From Bin87 sp965116785 (GTDB taxonomy: Bacteria; Chloroflexota; Dehalococcoidia; Lucifugimonadales; UBA3495), in the NCBI GenBank assembly GCA_965116785.1, contig OZ220731.1, forward strand, positions 2,728,001-2,792,000: a DNA stretch of 64,000 bases. Reading direction: 5' to 3'. The notes under the pieces were generated by a model. The model ran no database searches. It had not been told where the DNA came from and saw only the letters and a list, made by a program, of their open reading frames with translations. Each line of letters opens with the position of its first letter. Position 1 is the first letter of the stretch. The translations under genes were made by a program, and so were the position numbers. Shown one piece after another: positions 17,792-26,463 of this stretch.

Positions 17792-18757
17792 CTAGCGGTC
17801 GGCGTAGACGTAGCGCCCTTCGTGCTTGCCCGATTTGGCCAGCAGCTTCAACAGCGTCTGGTCCGCTTCCTGGCCGAACCCGATGGTGTGCACGATCAGG
17901 GTGGAAACCTTATCCTCGGAACCCAGGAGCGAAATCAACTCCGTCTCCGTGGTTACGCTGGGCGAGTCCACGCACGCCCTTCCCGGCGCAACTGCCAGCT
18001 GGGACGGACACTCTTCCAGGTTGGCGGGATTGAACGGCACGTAAGCTTCGGCTCCGGTCGCGCTGTCGGACACGCGGCTGCACACCTGCCCAGCCGGGGC
18101 GCCCAATTCCGGAGGACACACCGTCGCGCTAGCGGGGTCGATGACGTTGAACCCCCCGTCGGAACCATCGGTCAACAGGACGATGGCGTTGGACCTTGTG
18201 GAGTCGTCGAGTTCCTCCAGCAGTCCGTGAGCGTCTTTCACCGCGTCGTGGATGTAGGCCGGCTTGTCATGGGTGCCCATGTCGTTCACTTCGCTCAACC
18301 ACGCCGCCACCGCCTCGCCCGATTCGTCGAACGCGGCCATCTCCACCAGCGTATCGGTCTCGTCGGTGAAGGTCATCAGGGCCGCCCGGCTGTTCTCCGC
18401 CGCCGTGCCGCTGTTCGGGTCCACATAGGGCAGCACCACGTCCAGCAGGGCCTTTTTCACCACCGGTAGATTTCCGCCATCCTCGATGCTCCGGCTCACG
18501 TCAACGAGGAACACCGTGTTGGTATTGTCGAAATACAGGGAGGCCAGGACCTCGTTCAGCGGCGTTCCCGCTGGCGCCGCTTCCGACGCCGTGAAGTCCG
18601 GCACGTCAATCCCGTCGGTGTTGGTCACCAGCCAATACACGCCGTAGGCAATCGCGGCCAGGATGATGAGCGCCAGCAGAATGCCCAGCGCCGCCAGGAG
18701 CTTCTTGTAATCGAATCCCCTTCGCGGTTCGCCGTAGCTGATGTGGTAGGTCACCAC
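17792..18757 (-). CDS. Membrane-anchored von Willebrand factor A domain protein
   Basis: A 321-residue protein with a cytoplasmic N-terminus, one membrane helix at about residues 20-45 and an extracytoplasmic VWA domain. The MIDAS metal site is complete: FLVDVSRSIED (DxSxS), a Thr in ALMTFTDETD and LLTDGSDGG. Cysteines in VCPPELGAP and QVCSRV plus ACVDS may form disulfides in an insert of about 60 residues. VWA domains bind proteins or metals; no partner is visible. The start is GTG 18757 followed by another GTG, with weak SD. It lies between fur and recF on the same strand. Confidence 0.82.
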   Translation of the reverse strand: MVTYHISYGEPRRGFDYKKLLAALGILLALIILAAIAYGVYWLVTNTDGIDVPDFTASEAAPAGTPLNEVLASLYFDNTNTVFLVDVSRSIEDGGNLPVVKKALLDVVLPYVDPNSGTAAENSRAALMTFTDETDTLVEMAAFDESGEAVAAWLSEVNDMGTHDKPAYIHDAVKDAHGLLEELDDSTRSNAIVLLTDGSDGGFNVIDPASATVCPPELGAPAGQVCSRVSDSATGAEAYVPFNPANLEECPSQLAVAPGRACVDSPSVTTETELISLLGSEDKVSTLIVHTIGFGQEADQTLLKLLAKSGKHEGRYVYADR

Positions 18758-18790
18758 CGCTGGTCACACCCAGATGAACACGAGGGTCGT

Positions 18791-19219
18791 TCAGTTGTCC
18801 CGGGCGCACCCTTCGCAGTAGCCGTAGAAGTCGACCCGTTGCGAGGAAATCTGGAAGTCGGTGTTCTGCCCTATCGCCCGCTCCAGGTCGGCGACGCCGT
18901 CGTGGCCCACCTCCGCATCCACCACCGCTCCGCAGCCCAGGCACACCAGGTTGGCGTGGGGCGACAGGTTGGCGTCATAGCGGGACTGCTTCTGGAAGGG
19001 CAGCTCCCTAACGATGCCCGCACGCTCCAGCAGCGCCAGCGTGGAATACACCGTTGCCAGGGTCACATACGGGAAGAAGTCACGCACCCTTTCGAATATA
19101 TCGCGCACCGTGGGATGGTCCGCGGAATTGACCACCACCTCAGCAATGGCCAAGCGCTGGGGCGTCAGCCTGATCCCCAGTGGCTTCAAACGCGCGACGA
19201 GATGTTCTTGCGTAGTCAC
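18791..19219 (-). CDS. Fur-family transcriptional regulator (PerR-like)
   Basis: A 142-residue Fur-superfamily repressor. The winged helix is in GIRLTPQRLAIAEVV to YVTLATVYSTLALLE, and the dimerisation domain holds SPHANLVCLGCGAVVD and a C-terminal CEGCARD, giving the four-cysteine structural zinc site. The Asp-rich sensing residues and the short length are closer to PerR than to iron-sensing Fur, but this is not decisive. GTG 19219 is the start. A TGTTATACT extended -10 lies about 33 nt upstream on the same strand, so the gene has its own promoter and is probably autoregulated. It is the first gene of a run through the VWA protein and recF. Confidence 0.92.
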   Translation of the reverse strand: MTTQEHLVARLKPLGIRLTPQRLAIAEVVVNSADHPTVRDIFERVRDFFPYVTLATVYSTLALLERAGIVRELPFQKQSRYDANLSPHANLVCLGCGAVVDAEVGHDGVADLERAIGQNTDFQISSQRVDFYGYCEGCARDN

Positions 19220-19251
19220 AATATCAAACTCGTAAATCGTATGGGTTACTC

Positions 19252-19260
19252 AGTATAACA
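19252..19260 (-). promoter_or_regulatory. Extended -10 promoter element of the Fur-family gene
   Basis: TGTTATACT on the minus strand is a TGn-extended -10 sequence, placed so that transcription would start about 25 nt before the GTG. No strong -35 is present, which is normal for extended -10 promoters. Confidence 0.5.
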
Positions 19261-19407
19261 CCGCGCGCCAAATGGTGTCCGAAGGTGGTCCGGCAGCTAT
19301 CCGCGAACCGGAGCTCCGGTTCGTCAACGCCTCGAACGGCGCGGGGAGACACGCTTGTGGGGGAGGCTGTGCAACCTCCCCCACCGGTAGCGTCGCGATG
19401 GTCCGGC

Positions 19408-20481
19408 TTACAGGCGTCCGCCGCCGCCGGCTACACGCTCATTGACTCCGTAGAAAAGCGCGTCCAGCTTTTGGAAAACCTGGATCCGGGACCGGGCGGT
19501 CTCCACCACGAAGATCCGGCCCTCGTCGTCGCATTCCACGGCGATGGGACCCCAGAACAGCTTCTCGCGATCCAGGCCCTGGGCGATCTTCCGCTCCTCC
19601 CACATCTCGGGATTGGCGTCAATCTTGCCCTTGCCCCAAGTGGAAATCGTCCCCTCGCCGTAGGTCATGCCGGCGTAGGAACCGTCCGGATGGAAGATCT
19701 GCAGGCGCTCGTTGTTCCAGTCGGCAACGTAGATCGTGCCCTCGTTGTCCACCGCCGCGTCGGTCGGGCGGTTGAACTGGCCGGGGCCGTCGCCCGTCTC
19801 GCCGAACTGCATCAGGAAGTTGCCGTCGGCGGTGAACTTCTGGATCCGGTCGTTGCGCCAATCGGCGACGTATACATTCCCGTCCTGGTCGACATCGATG
19901 CCGAAGGGCATGTTGAACTGGCCCGGGCCGTCACCGAACTCGCCCCACTGGCCGATGTACTCGCCGTCGGCGGTCAGCATCTGCACGCGGTGGTTGTTGC
20001 AGTCCACCAGGTACAGGGTGCCGTTGGGCGCGAACACCATGCCCGTGGGCTTGTCCCACTGGCCGTCGCCGTCGCCCGGGCGCTCCCACTTGCCGAGGTA
20101 CTCGCCGTCGGCAGAATAGATGCTGATGCGGTCGAGGTACTCGTCGGCCAGGTAAACGTTGCCGTTGGGACCGACGGTTATCGCCGTCGGCCAGATGATG
20201 GCGCCGTCCGTGGATACGGACTCGCCGTCGCCCTGCTCGAACACGCCCTTGGCAAACTCGCCGATGAACTCCTCGCCTACGGTGCACATGGTGATGCGCT
20301 TGCCGTCCGGTCGGTAGTCGTAGGAGCGGTTGGCGACGTACATCACGTCTTCCTCGCCCCGGGCCATCGCCGTGGGGTTGCGGAACCCCGGACCGGAGAA
20401 CTCCGCTCTGCCGATGGTGTGGCTGTACTGCAGGTCGATGCCTACGGCGGGCAGCGCCGTGGGATCAATGGTTGTGGTCAT
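19408..20481 (-). CDS. NHL-repeat beta-propeller protein
   Basis: A 357-residue beta-propeller built from NHL repeats, with successive blades recognisable as NGNVYLADEYLDRI, NGTLYLVDCNNHRV, DGNVYVADWRNDRI, EGTIYVADWNNERL and a final EGRIFVVETARSRI. No signal peptide is visible, so it is either cytosolic or exported by another route. NHL proteins bind ligands or catalyse lyase/lactonase reactions; nothing here fixes the activity. ATG with AGGAATATCTT upstream is a good start. It follows the DUF1501 gene by 77 nt with a hairpin between them. Confidence 0.88.
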   Translation of the reverse strand: MTTTIDPTALPAVGIDLQYSHTIGRAEFSGPGFRNPTAMARGEEDVMYVANRSYDYRPDGKRITMCTVGEEFIGEFAKGVFEQGDGESVSTDGAIIWPTAITVGPNGNVYLADEYLDRISIYSADGEYLGKWERPGDGDGQWDKPTGMVFAPNGTLYLVDCNNHRVQMLTADGEYIGQWGEFGDGPGQFNMPFGIDVDQDGNVYVADWRNDRIQKFTADGNFLMQFGETGDGPGQFNRPTDAAVDNEGTIYVADWNNERLQIFHPDGSYAGMTYGEGTISTWGKGKIDANPEMWEERKIAQGLDREKLFWGPIAVECDDEGRIFVVETARSRIQVFQKLDALFYGVNERVAGGGGRL

Positions 20482-20526
20482 AAGATATTCCTCCGTTGGA
20501 ACGGATGACGGGTTCTGCTGCGGTCA

Positions 20527-20548
20527 GGGGCGGATGGTTGTCCGCCCC
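20527..20548. repeat. GGGGCGG-type intergenic hairpin, copy 2
   Basis: GGGGCGGA and TCCGCCCC form an 8-bp perfect stem around a 6-nt loop between the DUF1501 and NHL genes. No T-run follows on either strand. It is the same type of element as those at 12490, 42806 and 53713. Confidence 0.65.
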
Positions 20549-20558
20549 GGTTCTCCGC

Positions 20559-21692
20559 CTAGATGAAGTTGAACTTCTCGAACGTCCCGTTCACCAGCGG
20601 CTGAGCATCCAGACCCATCCAGTTCTCCAGCAGGTCGGTGTAGATGCTGCGGAAGTCGTTGTTGAAATGCAGGTCGCCTTCCAGGAGCTTGTCCTCTTCC
20701 AGCGACGGATACTGGCCGTACATTCCGCCCTTCACGTTGTCGCCCACGACGAACGCGACGCCGCCGCTGCCATGGTCGGTGCCCGAGCCATTGTCATGCA
20801 CCCGGCGCCCGAACTCGGTGAAGACCAGCAGGGTCACGTTGTCGCTGGCGTTGTTCTCGCGCAGGTCGTCCATGAAGTCGGCAATGGCGTTGGAGGTGTT
20901 GCCCCACAGGCTCGCGTGCGCCGCCAACTCGCCGGCGTGGGTGTCAAAGCTGTTGTACGGAGCCGTCGTGTAGAGGATCCGCGTGCCGAACCCGGCCAGG
21001 TGAACCTGGGCGATGTTCTTCATGTACTGGGCCACCACGTCCTGCCCGTACTCCACGCTGGAGCTGTACATCTCGGGAGCGGTGCTCAGGATGTCCGCGC
21101 CCTTCAGGGCGTCCGTTCCCGTCTGGGACAGGTATTCCACCACCGCGCTGCGGCCGATGGTCGGCGAGTACATCTTGGAGAAGATGTCCAGAGCCTCGGT
21201 GCGCTGGTCCTCGGCCTCGATGCCGGTCAGCACGCCGTAGGTGGCCAGGTTGCCCACGGAGGCAACGGGCACGCCCGGAGCCGCCAGCGCCCGCGGCAGC
21301 CCGCGGCCGAAGTTCACACCGGTCAGCACGTTTTCTTTGTTGGGGTCAATCTCGCGTATCGCGCGTCCCAGCCAACCCTCGGTGCCCTGCTTGTCGGGCT
21401 CGCAGGTGTGCCAGATGTCCATGCTGCGAAAGTGGCTGCGGTTGGGATTGGCATAGCCCACCCCCTGGATGACGGCTACCTTGCCCTCGTCAAACAGCCT
21501 CTTCAGCGGGCCCATGTTGGGGTTCAGGCCAACGTACCCATCGAGGTCCAGGGCCTGGCCCTCGGGCACCCGTACCGACGGGCGGTTGTCATAGTACAGC
21601 GGGTCCCCGTGGGGCACCACCGTATTGAGCGCATCGTTGCCGCCGGAGAGCTGGAGCACCACCAGCACCGGATCTTTCTTCGTAGCGGTCAT
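20559..21692 (-). CDS. DUF1501 domain protein
   Basis: A 377-residue DUF1501 protein of the alkaline-phosphatase-like superfamily. Diagnostic segments are VLVVLQLSGGNDALNTVVPH at the start, NPNRSHFRSMDIWHT, NSFDTHAGE with LLVFTEFGRRVHDN, and DHGSGGVAFVVGD, which hold the presumed metal ligands. The usual Tat signal peptide is absent; the protein starts almost directly with the core strand, so it may stay in the cytosol. It sits downstream of a DUF1800 gene, the usual partner family. Function is unknown; sulfatase-like hydrolysis is a fold-based guess. ATG has an SD (AAGGAGAAACAAC). Confidence 0.92.
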   Translation of the reverse strand: MTATKKDPVLVVLQLSGGNDALNTVVPHGDPLYYDNRPSVRVPEGQALDLDGYVGLNPNMGPLKRLFDEGKVAVIQGVGYANPNRSHFRSMDIWHTCEPDKQGTEGWLGRAIREIDPNKENVLTGVNFGRGLPRALAAPGVPVASVGNLATYGVLTGIEAEDQRTEALDIFSKMYSPTIGRSAVVEYLSQTGTDALKGADILSTAPEMYSSSVEYGQDVVAQYMKNIAQVHLAGFGTRILYTTAPYNSFDTHAGELAAHASLWGNTSNAIADFMDDLRENNASDNVTLLVFTEFGRRVHDNGSGTDHGSGGVAFVVGDNVKGGMYGQYPSLEEDKLLEGDLHFNNDFRSIYTDLLENWMGLDAQPLVNGTFEKFNFI

Positions 21693-21780
21693 GTTGTTTC
21701 TCCTTTCGGTGGAGGGGGTTGGTGTCGCATTGGAGGCGGCCGGTCAATCCGGCATTCCGTTGGCAGTTGCCGGTCTCCTC

Positions 21781-22212
21781 CTATTGTTTTTCCAATCTAG
21801 GTGAGGGCTCGTCAAAGGGCTTGCCTTCCGCCTCTGCCGCCAATCGTCGCTGGTTCCAGGCCTCCCATTGGGCCTGCATACGCTGCTGGCCTTGCAGATG
21901 ACCTTCTTCGCGAGCTTTGCGCTCCCTGCGTTCGCTCCAAATCGCTGCGAGCACCATTCTCCCTGTCTCCACTATGACTGGCGACGCCACTAAAGCCGCT
22001 GCACCAGCTCGTATCAATTCGCTGGTGACAACGTACTGGAGCGCCATCCATCCGGTAGTGTTCTTTTCGCCTACTATTACCAATGTGTTGGTAACTGCTA
22101 GATAGATCGTGATCAATGCGAATACGGACAGGTACCACGGCATCGCCGCAGCGGGAATGTTGGGTATCCCAATCCGTACGTTTCGCTCCGGTCCATCCAA
22201 TCGTCCAACCAT
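21781..22212 (-). CDS. Small two-helix membrane protein of unknown function
   Basis: I do not recognise a family. The 143 residues show a membrane helix at about 25-48 (WYLSVFALITIYLAVTNTLV), a second hydrophobic segment at about 71-91 (ALVASPVIVETGRMVLAAIW) and a charged, probably helical tail rich in Arg, Glu and Gln. It lies between DUF1800 and DUF1501 on the same strand, so it may anchor or organise their products, but this is only positional. Base composition is lower in GC than its neighbours and no clear SD precedes ATG 22212; the true start may be ATG 22143 (AMPWYL). Confidence 0.55.
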   Translation of the reverse strand: MVGRLDGPERNVRIGIPNIPAAAMPWYLSVFALITIYLAVTNTLVIVGEKNTTGWMALQYVVTSELIRAGAAALVASPVIVETGRMVLAAIWSERRERKAREEGHLQGQQRMQAQWEAWNQRRLAAEAEGKPFDEPSPRLEKQ

Positions 22213-22290
22213 GGTTTGTTCTTGTTGTTCCGGTGATTGGCTGCCCCGAGCGCCTGCCGGCGGTTCGGGGCAGCCGCAACCGAACGATGG

Positions 22291-23688
22291 CTACGCGAAC
22301 TGGTACTCCTGGGTGCTCACGATCAACTGCAACGTCTGGGCGATGGTATCCGAGTACTCGGGCGTACCGGGCGCCGCGTTGCCTACGAACGCAACCAACT
22401 GGTCTCGCGTCTCGCGAGCCAACTCGTACCCGCCAACCATTTCCAGGCAGCGGTCGACGATGCCCTCAGCCGTGCTCACCTGCTCGCTGTCCAGGCGTGA
22501 CACGATCTCGACAACGCCGGGCAGGCTGGTGTTGCCCACCTGGTCGGCGGCGAAGTTGATGCGCTCCACCAGAGTGCCGGAGTCGATCCACTCGGCGCCG
22601 GTGTGCCAGCCCTCCACGGTGGGCGGGTTCATCAGGTCCTGGCCCATGTACCGTATGGTGTTGGCCAGCGGCTGCAGGCCCAGTTTCGGCGACGTGAAGT
22701 CCCGCACCAGGCGCATCGTGCCGATCACCACCTCGGTCGGGCTCTTCACCTTCTCGAAGCGGGCGTTCTTGAAGAAGTCGGAGTTGAACATGACCCGCAG
22801 CATGGCGGTCAGGTCGTAACCGGAGTCAAAGTACGTCTGCTCCAGCAGCGCGATGGCTTCGGGGTCGCGCGGCGGCGTGTTCTGCCAGGCCGGCACCTGC
22901 ACCTCGTCGGCCACGAAGAAGTTGTACAGGTGGCGCGACACGAACCGGGCCGCAGACTGCTGCCGAGCGATGATTTCGACGATGTCGTCGCCGTTGAAGT
23001 TCCCGGTCTCGCCCAGGAACGTCTTGTCTTCGTTGTCATGGTCGTACGGATTGTAGATGAAGTTCGACTCGTAGCGACCGTACGGGTACCGGGGCACCGC
23101 GTTGGTGATGGTCCAGCCGGTGAACGCCCGGGCCGCTTCCTTCACGTCGTCCTCGCTGTAGTTGGCCTGGCCGTCCATGCCGACTCCCAGGGAGAACAGT
23201 TCCAGCAGCTCGCGGCCCCAGTTCTCGTTGATCGCGCCCTTGTGGCTCATGCAGTTGTCCAGGTAGAACACCATGGCCGGGTCACGGGACAAGCCCTTGA
23301 GCAGGACATCGAAGCTGCCCATGCCCAGGTCACGGAACATGTCCAGCTGCAACTGGATCTGCCGACCGTGCTCGCACTTGGAGTTGCCGGTGCACAGGAT
23401 GCCGTGCCAGAAGAGGGCCATCTTCTCCTGAAGCGGGCGCTTGGTGTTGATCATCCGGTAGGTTAGATACGCCTGGTTGACTTCCAGGGCGTTCATCTCC
23501 TTCCAGTCGACGAAGTGCCGCTCCAGGATGTCCATTTCCAGGTCAGGCTGAGCAACGGGGTTGAGCAGTTCTTCGACGGTGGCTTCATAGCCTGCGGCGG
23601 CGCGCTGTTCCAGCTCGGCGTAGGTGGCGCCGAAGCCGGCCCGACGCATCAGGTGCGCCATTTGGGCAATTTCCTGGTTGGTGGGCAT
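22291..23688 (-). CDS. DUF1800 domain protein
   Basis: A 465-residue DUF1800 protein, all-helical, function unknown, almost always next to a DUF1501 gene. Family hallmarks are HLMRRAGFGAT near the N-terminus, LQEKMALFWHGILCT, NENWGRELLELFSLGVG, YSEDDVKEAARAFTGW and the C-terminal GQDLMNPPTVEGWHTG. Start ATG 23688 is chosen because AGGAGGTAAAGG precedes it; the frame is open upstream but not conserved. No signal peptide is seen, matching the DUF1501 partner. The pair is suspected to act on a cell-surface or storage substrate, but no reaction is established. Confidence 0.92.
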   Translation of the reverse strand: MPTNQEIAQMAHLMRRAGFGATYAELEQRAAAGYEATVEELLNPVAQPDLEMDILERHFVDWKEMNALEVNQAYLTYRMINTKRPLQEKMALFWHGILCTGNSKCEHGRQIQLQLDMFRDLGMGSFDVLLKGLSRDPAMVFYLDNCMSHKGAINENWGRELLELFSLGVGMDGQANYSEDDVKEAARAFTGWTITNAVPRYPYGRYESNFIYNPYDHDNEDKTFLGETGNFNGDDIVEIIARQQSAARFVSRHLYNFFVADEVQVPAWQNTPPRDPEAIALLEQTYFDSGYDLTAMLRVMFNSDFFKNARFEKVKSPTEVVIGTMRLVRDFTSPKLGLQPLANTIRYMGQDLMNPPTVEGWHTGAEWIDSGTLVERINFAADQVGNTSLPGVVEIVSRLDSEQVSTAEGIVDRCLEMVGGYELARETRDQLVAFVGNAAPGTPEYSDTIAQTLQLIVSTQEYQFA

Positions 23689-23911
23689 GGCCTTTACCTC
23701 CTGGGGTGCTGTGGCGGTTACAGTCTCAACCGTAACGATTAACGACGGTTTCCGCACGCGTTGACCACGGTCAAAACGCATGCGCTACAACCATCTGGAG
23801 ATGGCCGCATACTACTCGCCGGGCCGAATGAGTGTCAAGAAAAACGGGAGCGCAGCCGCGCCCCCCTTAATCGTCCTGATGGCAGGGTTCAGCGCCGATC
23901 CCGGCGCAGGC

Positions 23912-24337
23912 TCACCCGCCGCGCCGGCGCTTGTGCTGCCGCAGGATGCAGTCGTCCATCACCACGCCCAAGCCGGCATCCCGCGCTCGTTGCGCCGCCG
24001 CCTGGTCTACGACGCCGTCCTGCATCCAGACGTACCGCGCCCCGATGCTGACCGCGTCGTCCGTGACAGCCCCGGCAAACTCGCTGCGCCGGAACACGTC
24101 CACCAGGTCGATTACCCCTCCCTCCGCCTGAGCCGCCGCCAACGCCGCACCCAGGTCGTCATAGGACTGCTCGCCCAGCACCGCCGCGCCTTTCAGGGCC
24201 GGGTTCACCGGGATGATACGGTACCCTTGGGCCTGCATGTAGGCGGTGACGCCGTAGCTGGGTCGAGCCGGGTCGTCGGAGAGCCCTACCACGGCTATGG
24301 TCTTCACGTTGTCGAGAATCTCGTCAATCAGGTCCAT
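23912..24337 (-). CDS. CoA-binding domain protein (YccU-like)
   Basis: A 141-residue single CoA-binding (Rossmann-like) domain protein of the YccU group. It shows TIAVVGLSDDPARPSYGV, the central YRIIPVNPALKGAAVLGE, DLVDVFRRSEFA and the C-terminal WMQDGVVDQAAAQRARDAGL. Such proteins bind CoA or acyl-CoA; no enzymatic activity is known. Start ATG 24337 is preceded by GAGGAAGTGTTT, which is present twice because the leader contains a perfect 15-bp tandem duplication. It is probably transcribed with the cupin gene upstream. Confidence 0.9.
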   Translation of the reverse strand: MDLIDEILDNVKTIAVVGLSDDPARPSYGVTAYMQAQGYRIIPVNPALKGAAVLGEQSYDDLGAALAAAQAEGGVIDLVDVFRRSEFAGAVTDDAVSIGARYVWMQDGVVDQAAAQRARDAGLGVVMDDCILRQHKRRRGG

Positions 24338-24367
24338 AAACACTTCCTCGCAAAACACTTCCTCGCA
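24338..24367. repeat. Perfect 15-bp tandem duplication containing the SD
   Basis: AAACACTTCCTCGCA occurs twice head to tail directly before the CoA-binding protein start. On the minus strand each unit supplies a GAGG SD, so the gene has two possible ribosome-binding sites, one at proper spacing and one 15 nt further upstream. Confidence 0.8.
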
Positions 24368-24450
24368 TGGATGAACAGGACGCACGAGTATTGGCACGTC
24401 TTGTTCAAGTCTCCATCCCGTTTATCCTGTGCATCCATGCCGACGACAGC

Positions 24451-24825
24451 CTACCGGCTGGCCGTGCTGTCGCTGCTGGTTATGGTGATGTGCCCCATGT
24501 AACCGTTCGCCGACGCGCCGTGCCAGTGGTTCTCGCCGGCCTTGATCTGGACCACGTCGCCCACGCCCACGTGGTGCTCCTCGGTCTCGTTGGCCACGAT
24601 GCCGTTGCCGACCGTGATCACCAGGATCTGGTCGCTGCTGTGCACATGCCACCCGGTCTGGGCGCCCTTCTCGAAATTCACCACGCTGGCGTTGAAAAAG
24701 TCACTCTCCCCCTCGGGAATGATGGGCTGACGAGTGCGATGCACATCGCCGCCGGTCCACCCGGGCACTGCCTCCGCCGTTCCCAGCGGTACGTGCTCCA
24801 CGTTCGCTATCCTTACTACACGCAT
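24451..24825 (-). CDS. Cupin domain protein
   Basis: A 124-residue single-domain cupin. The metal-binding motifs are HVHSSDQILVITVGNG (two His and a position usually Glu but Gln here) and the second motif with GENHWHG. Small cupins bind a metal and act as isomerases, dioxygenases or sensors; the sequence does not tell which. ATG has AGGAGGCAACAAG upstream. The preceding gene on the strand is a small acidic protein, the following one a CoA-binding protein; the group looks like a loosely packed operon. Confidence 0.88.
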   Translation of the reverse strand: MRVVRIANVEHVPLGTAEAVPGWTGGDVHRTRQPIIPEGESDFFNASVVNFEKGAQTGWHVHSSDQILVITVGNGIVANETEEHHVGVGDVVQIKAGENHWHGASANGYMGHITITSSDSTASR

Positions 24826-24897
24826 CTTGTTGCCTCCTTGTGCTTGGTGTTGGTTGGATTTGGCGTCAGGGGGCTGATTTATTGAGTTCCGCTTTCG

Positions 24898-25143
24898 TTA
24901 CTCAGCACATCTACATCCCTCTCCGTGATGAACCAGTTCATCGTCATCAGTGGCTTCAGTACACGGAACGGCCTGAAGGGTTCCGTCCACAACTCCCTCG
25001 AAGGCTTCCACAATAGCAGCCACGAAGTCGTCATCGATCTCGGCCACATCTGGCATGATTTTCTCCAGATCGCCTTTTGTCAGCGGAACCGCTCCACCTG
25101 TCTCCGGGTCAAAGACTCTGATTTCGTAATCACGATTCATCAT
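24898..25143 (-). CDS. Small acidic protein of unknown function
   Basis: An 81-residue acidic protein that I cannot assign. It begins NRDYEIRVFDPETGGAVPLT and ends with the cysteine cluster GEGCRCAE; the middle is rich in Asp, Glu and Val and predicted helical (DDDFVAAIVEAFEGVVDG). Two ATG codons at the start are preceded by AAGAGGT. The C-terminal CxC with an upstream HH pair could bind metal, but this is speculative. Gene length, start signal and codon positions make it more likely real than not. Confidence 0.55.
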   Translation of the reverse strand: MMNRDYEIRVFDPETGGAVPLTKGDLEKIMPDVAEIDDDFVAAIVEAFEGVVDGTLQAVPCTEATDDDELVHHGEGCRCAE

Positions 25144-25246
25144 ACCTCTTAGGTAGGCTCAAGGATTTAGGGCATACGGCACACGGCACTGCACTCTATC
25201 AGCTCCGACAGTATTCCCTAAACCACTCTGCCTGCGTGCCTGTTTC

Positions 25247-26149
25247 TTACTTCGCCGGCACCGGAACCCCCGCGATCTTCACGGGCACGCTGCCCACTGT
25301 GTTCCGGCTGGTGAAGTACAGAGTCTTCCAGTCGGCGCCGCCGAAGCACAGGTTGGTCGTCGCCGGCTGCCCGTGCACCACGATGCCCAGCGTCTCGCCG
25401 CCGGCGTTCATGATGTGCAGGCCGCCGGAGCCGCCGCAGTACACGTTGCCCTCGACGTCCACCTTCATACCGTCCGGCACACCCTCGCGCTCGCCGCGCA
25501 GGTCCTTGAACAGCCGGTCCGACGCCAACGATATCGACCCGTCGTCCTGCACGTCGAAGGCGCGGATGATGCCCCGCCGCGAGTCGTTGATGTACAGCAC
25601 GGTTTCATCCGGATTGAAAGCCAACCCGTTGGGCACCACGAAGTCGCTCACCAGCAGGGTCAGCGTTCCAAGGTCCGGCGAAATGCGATACACGCCGGAA
25701 ATGGTCTGCTCCCACTGCTCCCGGGGGCGCCGGAAGGTCCACGGATCGGTGAAGTAGATGCTCCCGTCAGACTTGACCACCACGTCGTTGGGCCGGTTCA
25801 GCTGGCGACCCTGGAACTGGTTGGCCAGCACCGTGGTCGACCCGTCGTGCTCCAGACGGCTGACCCGCCGGCCGTCGTGCTCCGCGGCGATCAGGCGACC
25901 CTGCAGGTCGCGGGTCAGCCCGTTGTGACGGTTCACCGGCTCGGCCTCCACGGTCACGCCCGAGCCGGGGGTGTACCGCATCCGACGGTTGTTGTGGATG
26001 TCGCTGAACAGCAGGTAGCCGCCGTCGCTCCACCACAGCGGACCCTCTGCGGGTCCTTCTGCCCCGCCGTATCCGGAGCCATGCTCCTCAATCGGCGCGT
26101 CGGTGTCGATGATGGCGTCCAGGGCGGACGATAGCTTTTCGATGGGCAT
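25247..26149 (-). CDS. SMP-30/gluconolactonase family beta-propeller
   Basis: A 300-residue six-bladed propeller of the SMP-30/gluconolactonase/LRE family, which hydrolyses sugar lactones or related esters using a divalent metal. Metal and active-site segments are AEGPLWWSDGGYLLFSD (Glu), RPNDVVVKSDGSIYFTD (Asn-Asp), VPNGLAFNPDETVLYINDS (Asn) and GVPDGMKVDVEGNVYCG (Asp). ATG 26149 is preceded by AGGAGGCGCAACC; longer in-frame extensions are not conserved. No signal peptide is visible. It diverges from the first NCS2 permease, leaving a 314-nt shared control region. Confidence 0.92.
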   Translation of the reverse strand: MPIEKLSSALDAIIDTDAPIEEHGSGYGGAEGPAEGPLWWSDGGYLLFSDIHNNRRMRYTPGSGVTVEAEPVNRHNGLTRDLQGRLIAAEHDGRRVSRLEHDGSTTVLANQFQGRQLNRPNDVVVKSDGSIYFTDPWTFRRPREQWEQTISGVYRISPDLGTLTLLVSDFVVPNGLAFNPDETVLYINDSRRGIIRAFDVQDDGSISLASDRLFKDLRGEREGVPDGMKVDVEGNVYCGGSGGLHIMNAGGETLGIVVHGQPATTNLCFGGADWKTLYFTSRNTVGSVPVKIAGVPVPAK

Positions 26150-26463
26150 GGTTGCGCCTCCTGGTGTGTCGGGCGTCCGAACCGGCGGGCCGGCGACGCC
26201 TGATTGACTGGGGTAGTTGGCGCCGCCATTGTATGCCCGCCAACCGGGGCCCGTAAACCACGCTGGAACCGGCTCCGGCGCGTGTCGGACCATTGCCCTG
26301 CCCCACAAACCCGGGCGAAGGCATATTATCTGTGTCTCCATGATGTTGCGCAGTTGACTGCCGGGATAAGATACTTGCGTTCGCATAAGGTCGGATACCA
26401 TTACATAACACTTGCCCAAATCGGGCCGATGATAAAACCACACATGTATCTGGAGCGTGAATC
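26150..26463. other. Divergent intergenic region between gluconolactonase and NCS2 permease
   Basis: The region should hold promoters for both flanking genes. It is moderately AT-rich near 26325-26450, with several hexamers of -10 type (for example a TTACATAAC run at about 26401), but no pair with a matching -35 at proper spacing convinced me. The right end has GGAGCG 6-8 nt before the TTG start of the permease. No repeat or RNA gene is seen. Confidence 0.4.
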
